Shown here piece by piece: positions 55,082 to 64,000 of a DNA stretch of 64,000 bases; the first letter of the stretch is position 1, and the number at the start of each line of letters is the position of its first letter. The DNA is from Pasteurella atlantica (GTDB taxonomy: Bacteria; Pseudomonadota; Gammaproteobacteria; Enterobacterales; Pasteurellaceae). The translations under genes and the position numbers were made by a program. The notes below the pieces were generated by a model, which was not told the DNA's origin, did not search any database, and worked only from the letters and a program-made list of their open reading frames with translations. The DNA lies in contig NZ_OY856306.1 of the NCBI RefSeq assembly GCF_963693435.1, positions 744,001 to 808,000 on the forward strand. The letters are read 5' to 3'.

Positions 55082-56440
55082 ATGAAAAAGCATATTCATA
55101 TTTTAGGTATTTGTGGCACTTTTATGGGCGGTATTGCGATTATTGGCCGTGAATTAGGTTATAAAGTCACAGGTTCAGATACTAATGTTTATCCACCAAT
55201 GAGTACTTTTTTAGAGAAGAGTGGTATTGAGATTATTCCTAATTATGATGTGGCACAACTTGATCCAAAGCCAGATATGGTCATTATCGGCAATGCAATG
55301 AGCCGTGGAAATCCTTGTGTAGAGTATGTGTTAAATAATCAGTTGAATTTTACTTCAGCACCTCAATGGTTGCACGATCATTTATTAAAAGATCGTTGGG
55401 TTTTAGCAGTGTCAGGCACGCACGGTAAAACGACCACAACAGGTATGTTAACGTGGATTTTAGACAAAAATGGCATTGATACAGGCTTTTTAGTCGGTGG
55501 AATTGCAGGAAATTTTGGGATTTCAGCTCGATTGGGATCAAGCAAGTTTTTTGTGATTGAAGCCGATGAATATGACAGTGCTTTTTTTGATAAACGATCT
55601 AAATTTGTGCATTACAATCCCAAAACTTTAATTGTGAATAATTTGGAGTTTGATCACGCGGATATTTTTGATGATCTAAAAGCCATTCAACGCCAATTTC
55701 ATCATCTTGTTAGAGCAATGCCACAAAATGGCGTGATTTTATCTCACAAAGAGGAACAAAATGTCCAGCAAATGTTGGGTATGGGCAATTACAGTGAATT
55801 GCAATTTGTGGGCAAAGAGCAAGAATGGTATGCCGAGCCATTAAATCAAGATTATTCCCATTTTGCGGTTTACCACAAACAACAGAAACAAGGTGAAGTG
55901 CAGTGGAATGTGGTGGGTAAACATAATATGCACAATGGGTTGATGGCGATTGCGAGTAGTTATCATACAGGTGTTAGTGTGGCTGACGCCTGTAATGCGT
56001 TGAGTTCATTTGTGAATGCCAATCGTCGTTTAGAAGTAAAAGGACAAATAAATGGCGTTACTCTTTATGATGATTTTGCTCACCATCCAACAGCAATTAA
56101 AGCAACTATTGAGGCATTGCGAGGGAAAGTCGGCAAAGAGCAACGTATTTTAGCCGTATTAGAACCACGTTCAAATACAATGAAAATGGGGGTACATAAA
56201 AATGAAATTGCCCCAGCACTTACCGATGCCGATCAGGTATTTATTTTGCAACCTGATAATATAGATTGGCACGTTGAACAAATCACAAAAAATCTCACTC
56301 AGCCTGCACAATGGAGTGAAAATTTAGATGAACTGGTACAAATGATTACCACACAAACAAAACCAACGGATCATATTTTAGTAATGAGTAATGGTGCTTT
56401 TGGTGGAATTCATAACAAGCTGTTAGAGAAGTTGAAATAA
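55082..56440 (+). CDS. mpl: Murein tripeptide ligase
   Basis: This 452-residue cytosolic Mur-family ligase recycles murein tripeptide by joining L-Ala-D-Glu-mDAP to UDP-MurNAc. The N-terminal nucleotide fold (HIHILGICGTFMGGIA) is followed by the ATP loop SGTHGKTTT (111-119), the EADEYDSAFFDKR segment and the C-terminal domain with YDDFAHHPTAIKATI. It is collinear with E. coli Mpl. Its leader contains AGGAA before the ATG. Confidence 0.97.
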   Translation: MKKHIHILGICGTFMGGIAIIGRELGYKVTGSDTNVYPPMSTFLEKSGIEIIPNYDVAQLDPKPDMVIIGNAMSRGNPCVEYVLNNQLNFTSAPQWLHDHLLKDRWVLAVSGTHGKTTTTGMLTWILDKNGIDTGFLVGGIAGNFGISARLGSSKFFVIEADEYDSAFFDKRSKFVHYNPKTLIVNNLEFDHADIFDDLKAIQRQFHHLVRAMPQNGVILSHKEEQNVQQMLGMGNYSELQFVGKEQEWYAEPLNQDYSHFAVYHKQQKQGEVQWNVVGKHNMHNGLMAIASSYHTGVSVADACNALSSFVNANRRLEVKGQINGVTLYDDFAHHPTAIKATIEALRGKVGKEQRILAVLEPRSNTMKMGVHKNEIAPALTDADQVFILQPDNIDWHVEQITKNLTQPAQWSENLDELVQMITTQTKPTDHILVMSNGAFGGIHNKLLEKLK

Positions 56441-56484
56441 TGGCTTTAGTGATAATTGGATTAAAAATAGAATTTGATGATTTG

Positions 56485-56606
56485 CAAATTTAATTCCTTA
56501 CGTAGCGACAGGGCATGCCCTGTCGATACAATATATTTATACATCAATGAGTTATGTGAGAAGTTGATAAAATATAGCGGTTACATCTAGTTCAAAATTT
56601 GCGATT
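56485..56606. repeat. Dispersed intergenic repeat, copy B, with palindrome
   Basis: About 122 bases match copy A at 51.8 kb. A perfect 20-bp palindrome (CGACAGGGCATGCCCTGTCG, 56506-56525) extends to 28 bases with one mismatched pair (56502-56529). It has the same length and GTAG-x-GAC...GTC...TAC frame as the malE-malF palindrome. Confidence 0.8.
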
Positions 56607-56747
56607 TTTATACTTGCTATTTCTTAATAGTATCTACATAATAATTGTTAATTCCTGAAATTAATAAGTAAAAGTTTACGATTGTTTTCCCCGGTTTTAA
56701 AGAGATTGAGACCTCAATTTGGTAGATGTTTTTGAAATCTTGAATTT

Positions 56748-56800
56748 GTAGAAATACATGCCCTGTTTCTACAATATATTATTCTTCAATGGTATATTTT
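56748..56800. repeat. Third degenerate copy of the palindromic repeat
   Basis: GTAGAAA (56748-56754) and TTTCTAC (56766-56772) flank ACATGCCCTG, then AATATATTATTCTTCAATG resembles the tail of copy B. With copy B this accounts for most of the 416-base mpl-gloB gap. 56607-56747 and 56801-56856 are A+T-rich with nothing recognisable. Confidence 0.6.
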
Positions 56801-56856
56801 TTGCGAATAGGTTTAATCTAACGATTGTCAATGCTACTTAACCCTATTAACTACCA

Positions 56857-57561
56857 TCAAAAACAATCCTTCCCTTTCCTTAACTCAATAAACTCCTCTA
56901 ACGAATTAGCTATCAAAAAAGGATTAATTTCTTTTTCTAAGGCAATAGAAGAGGGGAGTGTTGGTTTGTTTTGAGAGCGTAGTTTTTCAACTTGCTGTTT
57001 ATATTGTTGTACGGTTTGATTATTAGGTTGAACACTTTCCACAAATTGAAGATTGCTATAAGTATATTCGTGAGCAGGGTAGATTTTTACATTATCGGCT
57101 AATAATCGAAAGCGTTGCAGAGTGTTAAATTGTGCAACATAATCCCCTGTAAATACACGTCCACAACCTGCTGAAAACAGTGAGTCACCACAGAAAAGGT
57201 ATTTTTCATCAACCAGATAGCTAATATGTTGTGCTGTATGTCCTGCACTGTCAATCACTTGAATATTATAACCTAAGCATTCAAAATGTTGATTATGTTC
57301 GACAATTTGAGTGGTAAATTGAGAAAGTTCTGCAGAACCATAAACAGTTAAATGAGGGTAATGCTCCACTAATTCTGCAACCCCTCCAGTATGATCAGCG
57401 TGATTGTGTGTTAATAATATAGCGGTAGGTTGTAACTGATTTTTTGCAAAAAAATCTAATAAAGTGACCGCTTGTGAGGGATCGATGATGATTACTTTAT
57501 CCGCTTTTTGAATTAACCAAATATAATTATCGGATAATACAGGAATAGGGGTCACTTTCAT
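56857..57561 (-). CDS. gloB: Hydroxyacylglutathione hydrolase (glyoxalase II)
   Basis: This 234-residue metallo-beta-lactamase-fold enzyme hydrolyses S-lactoylglutathione in methylglyoxal detoxification. The binuclear metal motif THNHADHTGG is at 51-60. Further ligands lie in DSAGHTAQHISY, FCGDSLFSAGCGRVF and YPAHEYTYSN. It uses glutathione, consistent with gor in this window. It starts nine bases after the nagK stop on the same strand, suggesting co-transcription. Confidence 0.96.
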   Translation of the reverse strand: MKVTPIPVLSDNYIWLIQKADKVIIIDPSQAVTLLDFFAKNQLQPTAILLTHNHADHTGGVAELVEHYPHLTVYGSAELSQFTTQIVEHNQHFECLGYNIQVIDSAGHTAQHISYLVDEKYLFCGDSLFSAGCGRVFTGDYVAQFNTLQRFRLLADNVKIYPAHEYTYSNLQFVESVQPNNQTVQQYKQQVEKLRSQNKPTLPSSIALEKEINPFLIANSLEEFIELRKGKDCF

Positions 57562-57570
57562 TTTATTTTC

Positions 57571-58497
57571 CTAGTCGTCTTTTTTTAAGAAAAGAGCAGC
57601 TGCACCACGTGAACCACCCGAGTCACCGTGAATTGCTTTTTTAATCACAGGCACTTTTGCAGAACGCATTAAATAAGGCGGTAATGCTTTTGGTAGAGCT
57701 TCATAAATATAATCAAAATTAGATAAACCACCACCAAAAACAATCATATCAGGATCTAACACCGTAATCAGATTGCTAATACAAATTGCCATTAATTTTA
57801 CATATTTTTCAACAAATCGTACCGCTTGTGGTTGTTGATTATAAAAGTTTTCGATAATGGTTTTGGCGGATAAGCCCTCACCCTCTAACTCGTTATACAA
57901 CATTTCAAAACCACGTCCTGAAATATAAGTATCTAAACACGCTTTATTGCCACAGCCACAATCAAAAATAGGAGCGTTATCCCAACCTAATAATTGTAGA
58001 GCGTGATAATTTAATTGTTGATGACCCACCTCTCCAGCCATACCAATTCTGCCTGAATGCACTTTGCCATCAAAAATCAAACCGCCGCCAAAACCAGTGC
58101 CGATAATTAAGCCTAATACTGTAGAATATTGTTGATTTTCTTTATCCCACGCTTCTGAAAGAGCAAAGCAGTTGGCATCATTTTCGGCTTTTACTTCACG
58201 ATCTAAACATTTACTGAGATCTTTTAAAATAGGTTTATTATCTGCTACTCGAATATTGGTAATTTCAGCAATACCTGTTTCGTGATTGACAAATCCCGGT
58301 AAACCTAATCCAACCATTCCTTTAGTATTGAATTTTTTATCTGCGTTAAGCACAAGGGTTTTAATGGTATCTAACCAATCTTCATAGCTAGTTTGAGGAG
58401 TGGGTGTGCGTTCAGAATAGAGTTTATCAAGTTGCTCATTAAATACAGCAAGCTCAATTTTTGTACCGCCAATATCTAATCCGTAATAATAGGTCAT
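57571..58497 (-). CDS. nagK: N-acetyl-D-glucosamine kinase (ROK family)
   Basis: This 308-residue sugar kinase salvages GlcNAc from cell-wall recycling. ROK features are the N-terminal ATP loop [13 protein letters not shown], catalytic Asp in [30 protein letters not shown], and the zinc motif GH...[17 protein letters not shown]. Length agrees with E. coli NagK. mpl, another murein-recycling gene, lies 1.1 kb away. It is divergent from the NCS2 permease; the intergenic PurR site is positioned for the permease rather than for nagK. Confidence 0.94.
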   Translation of the reverse strand: MTYYYGLDIGGTKIELAVFNEQLDKLYSERTPTPQTSYEDWLDTIKTLVLNADKKFNTKGMVGLGLPGFVNHETGIAEITNIRVADNKPILKDLSKCLDREVKAENDANCFALSEAWDKENQQYSTVLGLIIGTGFGGGLIFDGKVHSGRIGMAGEVGHQQLNYHALQLLGWDNAPIFDCGCGNKACLDTYISGRGFEMLYNELEGEGLSAKTIIENFYNQQPQAVRFVEKYVKLMAICISNLITVLDPDMIVFGGGLSNFDYIYEALPKALPPYLMRSAKVPVIKKAIHGDSGGSRGAAALFLKKDD

Positions 58498-58569
58498 TCT
58501 TAATTCTCCTTGTTAATATTTTTATGGAGGAATTATATAAGAAATTATCTAAAAATAGTGAAAAAAATA

Positions 58570-58598
58570 TTTACGCAAACGTTTGCGTTAGATATAAT
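58570..58598 (+). promoter_or_regulatory. Permease promoter with perfect PurR operator
   Basis: ACGCAAACGTTTGCGT (58573-58588) is a perfect 16-bp palindrome matching the PurR consensus. It overlaps a -35 (TTTACG, 58570-58575) and spacer; TATAAT follows at 58593-58598 with 17-base spacing. PurR with hypoxanthine or guanine would block RNA polymerase. Confidence 0.85.
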
Positions 58599-58642
58599 TT
58601 ACACGATTCTTTACTTTATCTCACACTTTTTAAGGAAAATTT

Positions 58643-59941
58643 ATGAACAGTAAATTATTTTATGCGATTGAAGACAAACCACCTATAGGGTTGAGTTTAT
58701 TACTGGCTTTGCAGCATTTACTTGCCGCTATTGGTGGAATTGTTGCAGTTCCTTTGGTTATCGGTAATGTACTGAAATTATCGACGGAAGATACTATTGT
58801 ATTAGTGAATGCAGCCTTATTGGTTTCTGGTATTGTTACTATCATACAATGTCGAGGAATAGGACACATTGGCATACGTTTACCCGCTGTAATGGGAACA
58901 AGTTTTACTTTTGTGGCGGCAGCATTAGCGATTGGCTTTAGTGATGCGGGTGTGGGTGGGATTTTAGGTTCATCACTTGTTGCTTCTTTAGTAATGATCA
59001 TTGGTAGTTTCTTTATGCCACATATTCGTAAATTATTTCCACCTGTGGTAACGGGGACAGTCGTAATGATGATTGGACTTAGCTTAATTCCAGTTGCCGT
59101 AGATTGGTTTGCTGGTGCTCAAGTCGGTGATCCTAATTACGCTGAACCCAAAAACTTGATGATGGCAACCTTTGTATTAGTTATTGTTGTGACATTGGTG
59201 CAATGGGGACGAGGTATTTTTTCTGCAGCAGCCATTGTGATTGGTATGATGATTGGCTATATTACGGCTCTCTGTTTAGGTTGGGTGGATTTTTCAGGTG
59301 TGAAATCAGCCCCACTTTTTTCTATTCCCCAGCCTCTTCATTTTGGATTATCTTTCCCTCTTTCAGGGATAATTGGAATGAGCATTGCCTATTTGGTGAC
59401 TATTGTGGAGTCCAGTGGTAACTTTCTTGCACTGGGTGAAGCCACCAAAACAGAGGTGACACCACAGCAATTTAAACAAGGTATTTTGGCAGAAGGATTA
59501 GGGTCTGCGTTAGCCGCCATTATGTCTACCACACCTTTTTCAACCTTTTCACAAAATATCGGTTTAATCACCTTAACAGGGGTTGCCAGTCGTTATGTTG
59601 TGGCATTAACAGGCGTATTGTTAGTATTAGCAGGACTTTTCCCTGTATTTGGTGCGTTAATTGTTTCTATTCCTCTTCCTGTATTAGGTGGGGCGGGAAT
59701 TATTATGTTTGCAATGATTATTGCTGCAGGTATTCAAATGCTTAACAATGTAGAACGCACTAGCCGTAATGGTTTAATTATTGCGATTGCTATTGGTGGC
59801 GGATTAGCGGTTACCACTCGACCAGAGTTATTGGGTAAATTACCTGCATTCTTTAAAGAAATTTTTGGTTCTGGTATTACCGTAGGCGCAGTATTAGCAC
59901 TTTCACTCAATTTAATTCTTCCTAAAGAAAAAGAAGAATAA
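58643..59941 (+). CDS. NCS2-family nucleobase permease, probably xanthine/purine type
   Basis: This 432-residue inner-membrane carrier has about 12-14 hydrophobic segments. The NAT signature Q304-N-x-G-x4-T-G313 (FSQNIGLITLTGVASR) and the N-terminal YAIEDKPP are typical of the xanthine/uric acid branch (XanP, XanQ, UacT) rather than of the uracil carrier UraA. A perfect PurR operator in its promoter supports purine uptake. The conserved Glu of helix 8 (TIVESSGN, Glu255) is present. Exact substrate (xanthine, urate or hypoxanthine) is undetermined. AAGGAAAA precedes the ATG. Confidence 0.88.
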   Translation: MNSKLFYAIEDKPPIGLSLLLALQHLLAAIGGIVAVPLVIGNVLKLSTEDTIVLVNAALLVSGIVTIIQCRGIGHIGIRLPAVMGTSFTFVAAALAIGFSDAGVGGILGSSLVASLVMIIGSFFMPHIRKLFPPVVTGTVVMMIGLSLIPVAVDWFAGAQVGDPNYAEPKNLMMATFVLVIVVTLVQWGRGIFSAAAIVIGMMIGYITALCLGWVDFSGVKSAPLFSIPQPLHFGLSFPLSGIIGMSIAYLVTIVESSGNFLALGEATKTEVTPQQFKQGILAEGLGSALAAIMSTTPFSTFSQNIGLITLTGVASRYVVALTGVLLVLAGLFPVFGALIVSIPLPVLGGAGIIMFAMIIAAGIQMLNNVERTSRNGLIIAIAIGGGLAVTTRPELLGKLPAFFKEIFGSGITVGAVLALSLNLILPKEKEE

Positions 59942-59985
59942 AAGATGATTTTATTAAGAATTCACTCATTTATTAAATTACAGTT

Positions 59986-60013
59986 TTGAGAATAAGGGTT
60001 TTTTCAGTATAAT
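59986..60013 (+). promoter_or_regulatory. ppiD promoter
   Basis: TTGAGA (59986-59991) and TATAAT (60008-60013) with a 16-base spacer lie 35 bases before the ppiD ATG. Confidence 0.75.
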
Positions 60014-60048
60014 CCGTAAGATATTTTTTATTTTTAGGATAACTTACA

Positions 60049-61920
60049 ATGATTGAAAAAATGCACGAGAAAACAAATAGTTTTGCATTTAAAGCTATTT
60101 TTGCGTTTGTCGCACTCTCTTTTGTATTAGGGGGTGTGGGTGGCTCTTTAATGTACAGTAAAGATGATTATGTGGCGAAAGTAAATGGTGAATCTATTTC
60201 ACAACGCACTTTTACTTATACTAAAAATCGTCAGCAAAGTATTCAAAGTGATAAATTAGGCGCAAAATTCTGGGATTTATTAGATACGCCTGAATATGCA
60301 GCTCAGTTTAATCAACAAGTTCTCAATGGGTTGATAGATGATGAATTATTAAAACAATATATAAAAACCTTAGATTTAGGGGTAAGTGCTGAGCAGATTA
60401 AACAGCAAATTGTGAATACGCCTGATTTTCAACAAGACGGTAAATTTAATAACGAATTTTATCAAAATGTATTAAGAAACAATAATATATCGCCAGATTA
60501 TTATGCCTCTATGGTAGCAGGGGATATATTAAATGGACAGGTGCAACAAGGTATTTTAGACTCTCAATTTAGTGTTCCTGCTCAGAATACATTATTGGCA
60601 AAATTATTATTGCAGCAACGTACTATTAGAACCGCTGTGTTGCCACTTGCAAAAGAAGTGGAAAAACAGACAGTATCTGAAACTGAATTACAAAACTACT
60701 ATAATGAACATAAGGCACAGTTTGTAGAGCCTGAAAGAATGCAAGTTGAAATTGTTACTGTTACACCAGAGGATCTTGCTGATGCTAGTTCAATTACCGA
60801 TCAAGATGTAGAAGATTATTATCAACAAAATCGAGATAAATTTATCACTAAAGGTGAAACGCATTTAGCTCACATTCAAATGGCAACTAAAGAGAAAGCA
60901 GCAGAAGTTGAAACAAAATTAAATGCGGGTGAAGATTTTTCTGTTTTAGCAAAAGAGTATTCAAAAGATATGATCTCAGCTCAAAATGGAGGCGATTTAG
61001 GTTGGGCTAAAGCAGGGACATTCCCTGAAATTTTTGAACAGGTAGCCAATATTCTTGAAGCTGGAAAAGTAAGTAAGCCAGTAGAAATTAACGGAAATTA
61101 TCATATTATCAAAGTATTGGAACGTAAACCTGATGTAGCAATGACACTTGAGCAAGCCACACCAACAATTAAGCAAACGTTGATTAAAACAACCAGTTTG
61201 GCAAATTATGGAAAAGTGACCAATGAAATGGCGAATAAAGCATTTGAATCACCAGATTCATTAACGGATGTGGCACAAGTGGCTAATGCAAAAGTACAAA
61301 CGACACAAGAATTTTCACAAAATGCCATCCCTGAATTATTAAGCAATCCTAAAATTCAATCTGCTTTGATGAAAGGCGATTTCCGTCGTAGTCGTCAGGT
61401 GTCGGAAGCGATTGATTTAACTGATGGGAATAATGCAAAAACAGCCTTTATTCGAGTTATTAACTATAAAGAAGCTCGTCCACAAACATTTGAAGAAGCA
61501 AAAGAAACGGTGCAAAACTTAATTAAAGCGAAAAAAGCACAGCAAGTGTTAGCTGAAAATTCAAAAGCGATTGTGAAAGGGTTAAATGAAGGACAAGCCG
61601 TTGATGTCAGTTTTAGTGAGCCTCAAACACTGGTTTATATCCAAAATTTAATGCAACAACCAACACTAACAAAAGATGTATTTGCAATGCCAAAACCAGT
61701 AGATAAAACGACTTATCAAGTTACAATGGATCGAATGGGCAATGCGGTTATTATTGCATTAGATAAAGTGACAGAGGGTAAAGAAGAGGGCTTTAAGGCA
61801 TTTGAAATGGTACTTTCTCAATCTGATCAACTTCAATTACGTGATGAAATGTTAAGTGATTTACGTAACCGAGCAACGATCGAATATAATGACGCATTTT
61901 TAAGACAACAAGAACCTTAA
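60049..61920 (+). CDS. ppiD: Periplasmic folding chaperone / peptidyl-prolyl isomerase PpiD
   Basis: This 623-residue membrane-anchored protein has one N-terminal transmembrane helix (about 13-33), a SurA_N-like chaperone domain (about 36-180), a parvulin domain (about 260-355: KFITKGETHLAHIQMATKEKAAEVETKL and KDMISAQNGGDLGWAKAGTFPEIFEQ), and a second chaperone-like half. PpiD works at the SecYEG exit with YfgM. Size matches E. coli PpiD (623). AGGA lies 11 bases before the ATG. It ends in an uptake-signal hairpin. Confidence 0.95.
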   Translation: MIEKMHEKTNSFAFKAIFAFVALSFVLGGVGGSLMYSKDDYVAKVNGESISQRTFTYTKNRQQSIQSDKLGAKFWDLLDTPEYAAQFNQQVLNGLIDDELLKQYIKTLDLGVSAEQIKQQIVNTPDFQQDGKFNNEFYQNVLRNNNISPDYYASMVAGDILNGQVQQGILDSQFSVPAQNTLLAKLLLQQRTIRTAVLPLAKEVEKQTVSETELQNYYNEHKAQFVEPERMQVEIVTVTPEDLADASSITDQDVEDYYQQNRDKFITKGETHLAHIQMATKEKAAEVETKLNAGEDFSVLAKEYSKDMISAQNGGDLGWAKAGTFPEIFEQVANILEAGKVSKPVEINGNYHIIKVLERKPDVAMTLEQATPTIKQTLIKTTSLANYGKVTNEMANKAFESPDSLTDVAQVANAKVQTTQEFSQNAIPELLSNPKIQSALMKGDFRRSRQVSEAIDLTDGNNAKTAFIRVINYKEARPQTFEEAKETVQNLIKAKKAQQVLAENSKAIVKGLNEGQAVDVSFSEPQTLVYIQNLMQQPTLTKDVFAMPKPVDKTTYQVTMDRMGNAVIIALDKVTEGKEEGFKAFEMVLSQSDQLQLRDEMLSDLRNRATIEYNDAFLRQQEP

Positions 61921-61940
61921 CGTTCTCGATAATAACATTC

Positions 61941-61999
61941 AAGCGGTATGATCTTTTAATAAATTTGCAAAAAATTAAATAGATCATACCGCTTTGTTT
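61941..61999. terminator. Uptake-signal hairpin between ppiD and cmoA
   Basis: A 14-bp perfect inverted repeat, AAGCGGTATGATCT (61941-61954) and AGATCATACCGCTT (61981-61994), flanks TTTGCAAAAAATT. It lies between convergent genes and is T-rich afterwards on the plus strand. Confidence 0.7.
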
Positions 62000-62007
62000 A
62001 TTGTTAT

Positions 62008-62873
<866 letters not shown>

Positions 62874-62895
62874 AATTTCCTTAGTAGATTAAGTT

Positions 62896-62930
62896 ACCCC
62901 GATATCACATTGATATCGGGGTTTTTCTTT
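62896..62930 (+). terminator. Strong hairpin with T-run on the plus strand
   Basis: ACCCCGATATCA (62896-62907) and TGATATCGGGGT (62911-62922) form a 12-bp perfect stem with a three-base loop, then TTTTCTTT. The T-run is on the plus strand although both flanking genes read leftward. Leftward it is followed by AACTTAATC, so for the YdgA-like gene it would be at best a T-less hairpin. Confidence 0.65.
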
Positions 62931-62962
62931 AGTTTAATACTTAGAGGTTTAATACTTAGAAA

Positions 62963-64000
62963 TTAAAAACCTGCACCCATAAACATAAACGTAGCGATCA
63001 TTAGCATTTGACCTATTTCTCGATCTGACATTTCCCGATCATTGAGTTTCACTTTGCCATTATCAATGGCTAGTTTCATTTTGATATTTTTATCATCTAC
63101 GACAAAAAAGTCACTTTCTTTAGCTTGAGAGGTTATATTCCCAATTTTTATATCAGCCAACTGCTTTGCATCTTGTTTTGTTTCACCATTCAGCAATTCT
63201 GATTGTTCAATCATTAGATGAGTTGCAGGGATACTGAATTTCATATCCAATAATGATTGACTCAGTGTATTGATAACATCATTTTCTGATTGTATTAAAT
63301 CAGGATCAAATGGTTTTACATTTAAATCCAATTTAATATCACTTTTTCCTTGTTTATTTTTCAATGAAAGATCATTAATTTTTAATGATGAACCTTTTGA
63401 GATCGCTTCAAGAAATAACTTTGTGGCATAATCCGAATTTTCAGGATCATCATACATTTTTTCTATGGCATTATTCCACATTTTAGCGTCTCCAACAAAA
63501 TCTGCATTTAGCTTCATTTCACCAAAATTTTGTGTTATTTCATTTTTGGTCATTGAAATATCTGTTTTCATTTTAGTGTTGCTTGAGTAAGATACTTTAT
63601 CAAGATAACCTTTTCCTTCCATTTCAAGATTATTCATAGCAAATTTATTTTTATTATCTCCAACATAAAACTTTTCAACATTAAAAACATAATCTCCCAA
63701 TCCTAAATATGGGTATTCACTTTTCTCTGAGGTGAATTTATATTCCATATTTTTAGCCGCAAATTTTACGTTTACTCCATTGAAAAATGCAACAGAGTCA
63801 AGTGCTAAATTCACATCTCCAATGCCATTTTTATCTGTATCAAATTCTGCTTCCACTTCTGATATTTCAAAGTTTCCGTCAGTTGATTTAGCCGCATTCG
63901 TTTTTGCACTACCGTTTAAATTAGTGTTGTAATCAATATCAATATTAGTCGTAAGCACTACACCATCTTTAAATACCGATTTGAGGGAATCTGGGCTATA
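62963..64000 (-). CDS. YdgA-family (DUF945) protein, C-terminal part (5' end outside window)
   Basis: The frame is open from the window edge (codon at 64000-63998) to a stop at 62963-62965, at least 345 residues. A GTG at 63958 is internal and not the start, because residues YSPDSLKSVFKDGVVLTTNIDIDYN continue upstream in frame. Repeated beta-strand patterns (VALDSVAFFNGVNVKFAAKNMEYKF, LKINDLSLKNKQGKSDIKLDLNV) and the C-terminal NGKVKLNDREMS fit DUF945/YdgA, an envelope-associated family of unknown function with AsmA-like beta-rich repeats. The gene end is clear; the family name is from pattern recognition. Confidence 0.8.
   Translation of the reverse strand, partial: YSPDSLKSVFKDGVVLTTNIDIDYNTNLNGSAKTNAAKSTDGNFEISEVEAEFDTDKNGIGDVNLALDSVAFFNGVNVKFAAKNMEYKFTSEKSEYPYLGLGDYVFNVEKFYVGDNKNKFAMNNLEMEGKGYLDKVSYSSNTKMKTDISMTKNEITQNFGEMKLNADFVGDAKMWNNAIEKMYDDPENSDYATKLFLEAISKGSSLKINDLSLKNKQGKSDIKLDLNVKPFDPDLIQSENDVINTLSQSLLDMKFSIPATHLMIEQSELLNGETKQDAKQLADIKIGNITSQAKESDFFVVDDKNIKMKLAIDNGKVKLNDREMSDREIGQMLMIATFMFMGAGF

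Noticed and set aside
58643-59941. Uracil permease (uraA) as name for the NCS2 carrier
   Set aside because: The QNxGxxxxTG motif, the YAIEDKPP N-terminus and the PurR operator favour the purine/xanthine branch.

Overview
The window is a 64 kb chromosomal stretch from a low-G+C gammaproteobacterium of the family Pasteurellaceae. Three things point there: the gene content and protein sequences; the very frequent ACAAGCGGT/AAGCGGTCA DNA-uptake signals, which are of the Actinobacillus pleuropneumoniae type rather than the Haemophilus AAGTGCGGT type; and local gene orders such as ccdA-msrAB beside an ECF sigma factor. The species cannot be fixed from the sequence alone; an Actinobacillus/Mannheimia-like lineage fits best. 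No rRNA, tRNA, CRISPR array, prophage or transposase gene was found.

Layout. 1-5.8 kb: 3' part of malic enzyme maeB, crcB, the glycolytic pair pgk-fbaA, a lone sapF-type ATPase, and a DUF5718-like gene. 5.9-10.5 kb: an LtaS-like membrane phosphotransferase, then apbE-nqrM-mnmA. 10.5-14.1 kb: a leftward heme uptake and utilisation operon (hmuT-hutZ-hmuU-hmuV) with a promoter overlapping a possible Fur site. 14.3-17.3 kb: yhhQ under a preQ1-I riboswitch candidate, an M48 lipoprotein protease and gor. 17.45-19.73 kb: a two-gene type II restriction-modification cassette bracketed by a 20-bp perfect direct repeat that contains the fabI -10 box. 19.8-26.2 kb: fabI; a periplasmic methionine-sulfoxide repair operon (tlpA-like, ccdA, msrAB) divergent from an ECF sigma factor and a 57-residue Cys/His anti-sigma candidate; then htpX-hinT-ycfL-thiK. 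26.3-31.4 kb (leftward): asnS, a small exported protein, yoaH, two TPM-domain genes, lemA, rpsO and an opacity-type porin. 31.6-35.1 kb: lolB-ispE-prs and lpxL.

35.2-51.9 kb is a complete maltose/maltodextrin region: malQ-malG-malF-malE leftward; malK-lamB-malM-malS rightward; an NhaC-type antiporter; and the activator malT. The malE-malK divergent region shows two near-perfect MalT boxes and three CRP-like sites. A 28-bp perfect palindrome lies between malE and malF. LamB admits maltodextrins, MalS trims them in the periplasm, MalE-FGK2 imports them, MalQ converts them, and MalT with CRP would control the system. The region is bracketed and interrupted by three copies of a G+C-rich modular repeat.

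52-64 kb: a pitrilysin-type protease, mpl, gloB-nagK, a purine-type NCS2 permease with a perfect PurR operator, ppiD, cmoA, and the 3' part of a YdgA/DUF945 gene at the window edge.

The least ordinary items are the R-M cassette with its duplicated promoter target, the modular G+C-rich repeats, a second dispersed palindromic repeat family related to the malE-malF palindrome, and the riboswitch. I found no clearly new multi-gene system.
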